Translations under genes and position numbers: made by a program
Part shown: positions 1 through 4,210 of the stretch, piece by piece
Numbering within the stretch: the stretch's first letter is position 1
Layout: every line of letters begins with the position of its first letter
NCBI GenBank assembly: GCA_043778315.1
Contig: JAYWGJ010000185.1
Span: forward strand, 1-6,825
Direction: 5' to 3'
Source: JBEEMU01 sp043778315
GTDB lineage: Bacteria; Bacteroidota; Bacteroidia; Chitinophagales; Saprospiraceae
DNA length: 6,825 nt
Notes under the pieces: generated by a model
Told to the model about the DNA's origin: nothing
Seen by the model: the letters and a program-made list of their open reading frames with translations, nothing else
Databases searched by the model: none

Positions 1-284
1 ATACTGTAATCGTTTTGTTGGTTCGGACCGGTCAAGCCAAAACCTGCCATATCAAAACGCAACAATCGAAGTTGTGGCGACAGTACTTTCGCCCAAGTAT
101 TAAAAGTATGCAGCGACGAAAACGCGCCGTGCAGACACAAAACAGGCAAGCCTTCGCCTTCGTCGCGGTAGTGAACGAGGTGTTTATTGATGACCATAAA
201 CCGGGAGTGTTCGTTGGTGTACTTATCTAAAAGGTCGTGCATTGCGGAGGAAGTCGTCGTGTGTAGAGCAGCAATAGAAGCCAT
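1..284 (-). CDS. Alpha/beta-hydrolase fold protein, N-terminal part (cut by window edge)
   Basis: The reverse strand from the ATG at 284 reads through 94 codons without a stop and leaves the window, so the C-terminal part is missing. After about 30 variable residues it gives the start of an alpha/beta-hydrolase: a strand VINKHLVHYRDEGEG (31-45), strand VLCLHGAFSS (48-57) with the HG oxyanion-hole motif, and LLRFDMAGFGLTG (74-86), which matches the conserved D-x-x-G-x-G-x-S/T turn after strand 4. The nucleophile elbow (G-x-S-x-G) and the His/Asp of the triad would lie beyond the edge, so catalytic competence and substrate cannot be judged. The family includes esterases, lipases, epoxide hydrolases and C-C bond hydrolases. 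No signal peptide is visible, which suggests a cytoplasmic enzyme. A second in-frame ATG at 242 (residue 15) is a possible alternative start. The gene has its own upstream promoter and lies downstream of a terminator, so it is probably not co-transcribed with the TPR gene. Confidence 0.85.
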   Translation of the reverse strand, partial: MASIAALHTTTSSAMHDLLDKYTNEHSRFMVINKHLVHYRDEGEGLPVLCLHGAFSSLHTFNTWAKVLSPQLRLLRFDMAGFGLTGPNQQNDYS

Positions 285-345
285 GTTTTTGTAATGCGCT
301 CACGCGCCATAATTATAGTGTAAAGGAAAGCATGAAATTATTGTG

Positions 346-377
346 CAAATGTATTGCTATAAAATAAGAAAAACGAA
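346..377 (-). promoter_or_regulatory. Putative Bacteroidota-type promoter for the alpha/beta-hydrolase
   Basis: On the reverse strand TACATTTG (346-353) matches the -7 consensus TAnnTTTG exactly. TTCG (374-377) is one mismatch from the -33 TTTG, with a 20-nt spacer. Transcription would start near 339, giving a leader of about 55 nt before the ATG at 284. This is a consensus match only. Confidence 0.5.
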
Positions 378-402
378 TATTTGGTTAATTTTGTGTAAAC
401 TC

Positions 403-447
403 AAAATAAAAACAGGATTTATCGCCGCAGCAATAAATCCTATTTTG
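403..447 (-). terminator. Rho-independent terminator downstream of the TPR gene
   Basis: AGGATTTAT (414-422) and ATAAATCCT (433-441) form a perfect 9-bp stem with a 10-nt loop. On the reverse strand the stem is followed by GTTTTTATTT, the U-rich tract of an intrinsic terminator. It lies about 46 nt past the TPR stop codon at 488. A four-base A/T extension beyond a C-A mismatch (442-446 side) lengthens the stem. The stem is AT-rich, so strength is uncertain. Confidence 0.65.
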
Positions 448-487
448 TTTATTAATAAAAAAAGAAATATAATTTCTCTTCATCTAT

Positions 488-1207
488 TTATTTCGCATCT
501 ACCCGACCGATATAAATATCAATGGTACGCGCTTGCGCTGATTTCGGATAATCCGATTTTATTTTTTCGTAAGCAATCTTTGCATCTGCGTTTTTGCCTA
601 ATTTTTCGTTGAGCAAGCCGAGTTTGTACAAATAGTAAGGCGTAAAAAACTCGTCAGTACCTTTGGTAGCGGCGCGTTGATAGTTTTTCAAACCTTCCTC
701 CATTTTACCGTCTTCGGTATAGGCATCGCCCAAAAGACCATACTGCATGGCTGGCGAAATATCGTCACCGCCGCTGTACGCCTCCAAATACGGAATAGCT
801 TGTTTGGGTTGTCCGAGCTGCAAATAAGAAGAGCCCGCGTAGAAATTGGCTAAGTTGCCTGCTTTCGTACCACTATATTTTTTGGCAAACTCAACTAAAC
901 CGAGCGAACCGCCTGTACCTTTAAGGGCTAATGCGAACGAGTCTTGACGGTACAATATCTCCGCTTTTTGCAATTGATTGGTTGCGTCAATGTTTTTAGG
1001 TGCTTTATAAAAATTATTATAAGCAAATATCAAGAACAAAACGCCTATGATACCAGCACCAATGCCGACGATAGTTTTTTGGTGGTGTTCCCAAAAATCG
1101 GTAGCTTGTAAGGCTGCGCCTTGCAGGTCGATAACGGGGTCTAATTCATCGCTTTCGGCGGTAACAGTTTCTACTTGCGACGGGCGCGGAGCTTTATTTT
1201 TTGCCAT
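488..1207 (-). CDS. Membrane-anchored tetratricopeptide-repeat protein (YfgM/TPR_21-like)
   Basis: This 239-residue protein has a polar N-terminus (1-43), one hydrophobic segment (about 45-64, TIVGIGAGIIGVLFLIFAYN) and a helical C-terminal region. The segment follows HHQK and is not cleavable, so it should be a signal anchor with the C-terminal part in the periplasm. TPR-like helix pairs can be read at about 117-146 (NFYAGSSYLQLGQPKQAIPYLE), 154-184 (YGLLGDAYTEDGKMEEGLKNY) and 191-222 (YLYKLGLLNEKLGKNADAKI), with the usual small/large residue pattern. The architecture of short tail, one membrane helix and TPRs is that of YfgM-like proteins, which in E. coli associate with the Sec translocon and periplasmic chaperones. 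Bacteroidota carry many such proteins without a settled role. The start ATG is supported by MAKNKAPRPS and an upstream promoter about 98 nt away; no Shine-Dalgarno is present. A terminator follows, so the gene is probably monocistronic. The fold call is firm, the function is not. Confidence 0.85.
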   Translation of the reverse strand: MAKNKAPRPSQVETVTAESDELDPVIDLQGAALQATDFWEHHQKTIVGIGAGIIGVLFLIFAYNNFYKAPKNIDATNQLQKAEILYRQDSFALALKGTGGSLGLVEFAKKYSGTKAGNLANFYAGSSYLQLGQPKQAIPYLEAYSGGDDISPAMQYGLLGDAYTEDGKMEEGLKNYQRAATKGTDEFFTPYYLYKLGLLNEKLGKNADAKIAYEKIKSDYPKSAQARTIDIYIGRVDAK

Positions 1208-1304
1208 TAGATTGGTAAAAATGATTAAATTTATTGTGTAAAATAAGATAATAATAATGCTTAAACAACACCTACTATGTAGTGTCGGTTTTTGTAAGCG
1301 GCAA

Positions 1305-1312
1305 CAAAGGTA
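1305..1312 (-). promoter_or_regulatory. Putative -7 promoter element for the TPR gene
   Basis: The reverse strand reads TACCTTTG here, an exact match to TAnnTTTG. The expected -33 position (about 1331-1336) reads TTTTAC, a weak fit to TTTG. Transcription would begin near 1298, leaving a leader of about 90 nt that contains the small hairpin at 1268-1285. Confidence 0.5.
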
Positions 1313-1434
1313 AATATTTTTGTTAAAAAAGTAAAATATTATATTAATTTTTTTTATCGGTATAGAAAACTAAAATTCAAATATAGGAGATATACAATTT
1401 TTTGTCATCTAATTGTGAAGGATAAGATAATTAT

Positions 1435-1464
1435 TTTGAATTGCACAAAGAAACATTACCTTTG
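1435..1464 (+). promoter_or_regulatory. Bacteroidota-type promoter for the glucosaminidase gene
   Basis: A -33 TTTG at 1435-1438 and a -7 TACCTTTG at 1457-1464 are separated by 18 nt. Both elements match the consensus exactly, and the spacer is close to the usual 19 or so. The predicted start of transcription near 1471 leaves a leader of about 40 nt before the ATG at 1512. It is the best promoter match in the window. Confidence 0.7.
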
Positions 1465-1511
1465 CGGGACAAGCAGATTTATAAAATAAATTTTGGTATT
1501 TTAATATTATT

Positions 1512-2663
1512 ATGAACTTTACGACAGCTATTCGTCCTCTATTTGTCCTTGTCACCTATTTTTGCCTTGTCACAAGTAGCAGTGCGCAAGAGATAAAAAA
1601 ATCTACTCAGGCGGAAGTGGACTCGATGATTCGGATTTACGTTGCCGATAATGTGCGGTTAGCCGTAAAGGAAATGCACCGCACGGGTATTCCTGCGAGT
1701 ATCACTTTGGCACAGGCAATCTGCGAATCGGGTTACGGACGCAGCAAAACTGCCCAAACCGCTAAGAATCATTTTGGCATAAAATGCTACGAGAGCTGGG
1801 GAGGAAAAAAATATTTTCATGTTGATGATGAAAAAAATAAAAAAGGCGAACTGATACCGTCGTGCTTCCGCGCCTACGACTCGATAGCGCAATCCTACTT
1901 CGACCACTCCGAGTTTATTATGATGCGCCCCTGGTACGAACCGCTCTTTAATCTCAATAGCGACGACCACAAAGGCTGGGCAAAAGGCTTGGAAAAAGCA
2001 GGCTACGCGAACGTGACGGATTATAGCGGACGCTTATTTAAGTACATTAATAAATTTGAGTTGCATCAATACGATGTGCCTAATCTGCCGCTCGGTCGCC
2101 GCAAAACGACGATGAAAGAGCTAGTGCAAAGGGCAAAGAAATTCAAAGAAAAGAAAAGTATTAATAAATCAACCGCCCCTGCCGATGCGCCCGAAACCAT
2201 CGACCTTGCCGATTTTGGTATTGCGACGGCAGTAAAAGATACGGTGAAGGCAGTAATTATAGAAACACCAACCCGTGATACCATAGCTCCGCAGAACCAA
2301 AAAATAAGCGAAAAATATACCAACTCGAAAGATGCGGTAAGTAGCGCACGTCCCAAAACCGATGCCACAACTATCAATATTTCAGGCAATGCAGTAGCAA
2401 AGAATGATAGTACAACGGTTATCGCACTCAAAATACCCGCAAGTAATCCTGCGCCTACACCTGTTAGTGTCGTCACAAATAAAGTAGAAACAAGCCTATC
2501 AGGCGTGTCGCTAGTACGAAAAAAACACGTTGTGCTAGAGGACGAAACGCTCTACGGCATTGCCAAAAAGTACAAAATGAAGGTCGCTAGATTGCTGGAA
2601 ATCAATAAATTGGACGGTAATACAAAAATTCATTTTGGCGATACAATCATTGTCGAAGAGTAA
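1512..2663 (+). CDS. Exported glucosaminidase (GH73-type murein hydrolase) with C-terminal LysM domain
   Basis: This 383-residue protein should cleave N-acetylglucosaminyl bonds in peptidoglycan. A signal peptide (1-25) ends in SSSAQ. The glucosaminidase domain spans about 40-187. It contains GIPASITLAQAICESGYGRS (59-78), whose Glu72 sits where the GH73/FlgJ-type catalytic acid is expected. It also has the typical NHFGIKC (86-92), FRAYDS (119-124) and DHSEF (131-135) stretches, and KAGYAN (162-167), equivalent to the family's GYAT motif. Residues 190-336 are a Lys/Thr/Ser/Ala-rich, apparently disordered linker. Residues 338-382 (VVLEDETLYGIAKKYK to FGDTIIVEE) form one LysM domain for peptidoglycan binding. 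Domain order and length are those of common Bacteroidota LysM-glucosaminidases, which act in wall turnover or cell separation. Cys92 and Cys118 could form a disulfide. A strong promoter precedes the gene and there is no Shine-Dalgarno. No clear terminator follows, so read-through toward the next gene is possible. Confidence 0.92.
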   Translation: MNFTTAIRPLFVLVTYFCLVTSSSAQEIKKSTQAEVDSMIRIYVADNVRLAVKEMHRTGIPASITLAQAICESGYGRSKTAQTAKNHFGIKCYESWGGKKYFHVDDEKNKKGELIPSCFRAYDSIAQSYFDHSEFIMMRPWYEPLFNLNSDDHKGWAKGLEKAGYANVTDYSGRLFKYINKFELHQYDVPNLPLGRRKTTMKELVQRAKKFKEKKSINKSTAPADAPETIDLADFGIATAVKDTVKAVIIETPTRDTIAPQNQKISEKYTNSKDAVSSARPKTDATTINISGNAVAKNDSTTVIALKIPASNPAPTPVSVVTNKVETSLSGVSLVRKKHVVLEDETLYGIAKKYKMKVARLLEINKLDGNTKIHFGDTIIVEE

Positions 2664-2745
2664 TTCGCTAAACAGCAAATAAAATTTTCACATTTATTTA
2701 ACACACCAAATATTTATATAAATTAAATATAATAATAAAAAATTA

Positions 2746-2753
2746 TACCTTTG
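2746..2753 (+). promoter_or_regulatory. Putative -7 promoter element for the unknown exported protein gene
   Basis: TACCTTTG matches TAnnTTTG exactly and is the same octamer as in the two promoters of the divergent region. No good -33 element is seen 18-20 nt upstream, where the sequence is only A and T. A start near 2760 would leave a long leader of about 113 nt. That leader could pair AATAAAA (2769-2775) with TTTTATT (2816-2822), a weak all-A/T fold. The rest of the 2664-2872 gap shows nothing else. Confidence 0.45.
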
Positions 2754-2872
2754 TGAGAAGAATTTTTCAATAAAATAGCGAGAGTTCAGAAATAGTATTT
2801 ATATTTGCTCTGTAGTTTTATTAAAATCCTTTTTTATAACAAAAATAATATTGGTAATATATTAAAAATAAT

Positions 2873-3805
2873 ATGAAAAAATTGACCTGCATTGTACTCG
2901 CTTCGGGTATTATTTTGATGTCGTTGATGCCAAGTGAGGCGCAGGCAACCTCGAGGAAGCGCGCCAAATCAAAGAAAAAAACCACTGCGCAAGCCGCTAT
3001 CAAAAAGAAAAAAACGGCTGCAACAATTGCACCAAACGTCAAGCCCGCAACAATTAATGAAGACAAAAATACCGATGCGCTCGATGTAGTACGCAACGCA
3101 AGTAGCAACGGTTATGTGTTTAGCGACGCGACAAGTCGCCCAGAGCAAATGCGTTCAGTTTTAGAAAAGCCAGATATTGAAATCTTACAAGAGTTATTTG
3201 GCTTAGATGTGTCTCAAAGCACAAAGGAAAAGCAAATTTCCGCTTATTGGCTCGGACAGAGCCGCTTGTCTATCCCTACGCCTTACGCTAGAATTTTTCC
3301 CAAAGAAAGCCTGTATAATAATAATAAAACACTCACTATTAACGATTTAGATGCAACACAGCGCGTCGAACTCGGTGAAATGTACGAGGCGTTTATACTT
3401 ACACCAACTACGAGTAATGCGGAGTTTTTCTTGTTGTTGTACAATAAAAAACAAAAAGCATTCGTATCCAATTACGAAAAGGTAGCCTACGACTCGCGTG
3501 ACCAATTGGTGCACTACGTCCAGACTTCCTACATCAAAATTGATGAAGATACTAAGCGTCCGATGTTGTATGTGATGACCAAATCTACGCGCAACGACGA
3601 AGACACTTGCAAAGTAAATTGCTTTGAACAAGTACGCTTGGAGGTAAAGCAGTTTAACGGTGCAACTTGGGGTACGCAGTATATTTTGCGCCGCAACAAC
3701 TACAACGGCAAAGCAACTTATGCTATAGAAACTGCACCTATTGGTCGAGTGAAAGAGTTGGAGGCAAAAGCACCACAACTTTTTGACAGTATGCCAGTTC
3801 GTTAA
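2873..3805 (+). CDS. Exported protein of unknown function with Lys-rich N-terminal segment
   Basis: I do not recognise this 310-residue protein. A signal peptide is clear: MKKL, a hydrophobic core (IVLASGIILMSLM) and a cleavage site near SEAQA (21-25). The mature N-terminus is strikingly basic, with 11 Lys/Arg in residues 28-47, including runs of three and four Lys, and no acidic residue before Glu63. Residues about 65-310 look like a folded mixed domain with helical PDIEILQELFGLD (100-112) and several apparent strands (FFLLLYNKKQKAFVSNY, 185-201; PMLYVMTKS, 230-238; WGTQYILRR, 266-274). Two cysteines in DTCKVNC (246, 250) could form a disulfide in the periplasm. No lipobox, membrane helix after the signal, or catalytic motif is visible, and there is no C-terminal sorting domain of the kinds I know. 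The start is set by the signal peptide. A strong terminator follows 18 nt after the stop, so transcription ends here. It may be an envelope or surface protein; its role is unknown. Confidence 0.8.
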   Translation: MKKLTCIVLASGIILMSLMPSEAQATSRKRAKSKKKTTAQAAIKKKKTAATIAPNVKPATINEDKNTDALDVVRNASSNGYVFSDATSRPEQMRSVLEKPDIEILQELFGLDVSQSTKEKQISAYWLGQSRLSIPTPYARIFPKESLYNNNKTLTINDLDATQRVELGEMYEAFILTPTTSNAEFFLLLYNKKQKAFVSNYEKVAYDSRDQLVHYVQTSYIKIDEDTKRPMLYVMTKSTRNDEDTCKVNCFEQVRLEVKQFNGATWGTQYILRRNNYNGKATYAIETAPIGRVKELEAKAPQLFDSMPVR

Positions 3806-3823
3806 TTCAATAATATTTTCACC

Positions 3824-3868
3824 AAAAAAGCTGCTCTGAAACTCACCTTTCGGAGCAGCCTTTTTTTT
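3824..3868 (+). terminator. Strong rho-independent terminator after the unknown exported protein gene
   Basis: GCTGCTCTGAAA (3830-3841) pairs with TTTCGGAGCAGC (3848-3859) to give a 12-bp stem with one T-G wobble and a 6-nt loop (CTCACC). It is followed by C and eight T (3861-3868). The six A at 3824-3829 extend the pairing. The A-tract and T-tract flank the stem symmetrically, so it could act in both directions. Confidence 0.92.
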
Positions 3869-4210
3869 AAATAATAGTAAGCGAAACCTGATATTTGTGA
3901 CAAATAAAATATTTTTTTAGAATCTGATAAAAATAAAAAATAAAAATAATTATAATTATATAGTATTTTAAATCAGTTAATTATATAGACAAATAATTAT
4001 AATATGAAGAAATTGAGCCATAGATAAGAGTAATATTGAAGTAAAGTATGTAAAAAAAAATAATATTTCTTTACAATATTAAAATATTTTTCTAATTTAG
4101 TATCGAAATTGAAAACAGCGAACGCTATAGTATCTTAATCCTATCAATAAATTAATCTATTTTCGTCATTTTATAGTCAAATTATAATCTCCTCATTTTT
4201 AATCAAAAAT
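3869..4210. other. AT-rich gap upstream of the large coiled-coil gene
   Basis: This 342-bp stretch has no supportable gene; 3901-4200 contains only 51 G/C in 300 bases. It holds short A/T repeats: AATTATATAG at 3954-3963 and 3979-3988, AATAATTATAAT at 3945-3956 and 3992-4003, and a 14-bp palindrome at 3946-3959. All are of low information in such sequence. No exact TAnnTTTG is present. The nearest one-mismatch sites are TAATTTAG (4093-4100) and TATTTTCG (4158-4165), neither with a good -33. The control of the large gene downstream is therefore not visible by this consensus. An 8-codon open frame at 4004-4027 (MKKLSHR) is too short to call. Confidence 0.6.

Larger units (their letters stand above)
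1208..1511. other. Divergent control region between the TPR and glucosaminidase genes
   Basis: This 304-bp AT-rich gap separates divergently transcribed genes and holds no convincing ORF. It contains one Bacteroidota-type -7 element facing each way (1305-1312 minus, 1457-1464 plus). The minus-strand leader contains a small hairpin: CTAC (1272-1275) and GTAG (1279-1282) with a 3-nt loop, extended by ACA/TGT across a bulged C to span 1268-1285. The stretch 1313-1434 is nearly all A/T with no other motif I can support. Confidence 0.6.

Noticed and set aside
15..230. Plus-strand open frame of 71 codons
   Set aside because: It lies opposite the alpha/beta-hydrolase frame, which has clear family motifs; the plus-strand peptide has none.
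343..612. Plus-strand open frame of 89 codons
   Set aside because: It starts in the hydrolase promoter, crosses the terminator and runs into the 3' end of the TPR gene on the other strand; its product resembles no protein.
1047..1241. Plus-strand open frame of 64 codons
   Set aside because: It is antisense to the membrane-anchor part of the TPR protein; composition shadow.
1659..2476. Two minus-strand frames (1659-1970 and 2066-2476)
   Set aside because: They are antisense to the glucosaminidase domain and its linker; the hydrophobic products reflect the Lys/Thr-rich sense strand.
2677..2699. Possible terminator after the glucosaminidase gene
   Set aside because: The 7-bp stem (AAATAAA/TTTATTT) is entirely A/T and has no U-tract, so it is too weak to call.
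3283..3778. Overlapping minus-strand frames opposite the unknown exported protein
   Set aside because: The sense frame has a signal peptide, a promoter element and a terminator; the antisense frames have no such support.
3945..4003. A/T palindrome and short direct repeats as a possible origin or attachment site
   Set aside because: In sequence with about 17% GC such matches are expected by chance; no integrase, replication gene or DnaA-type box is nearby.
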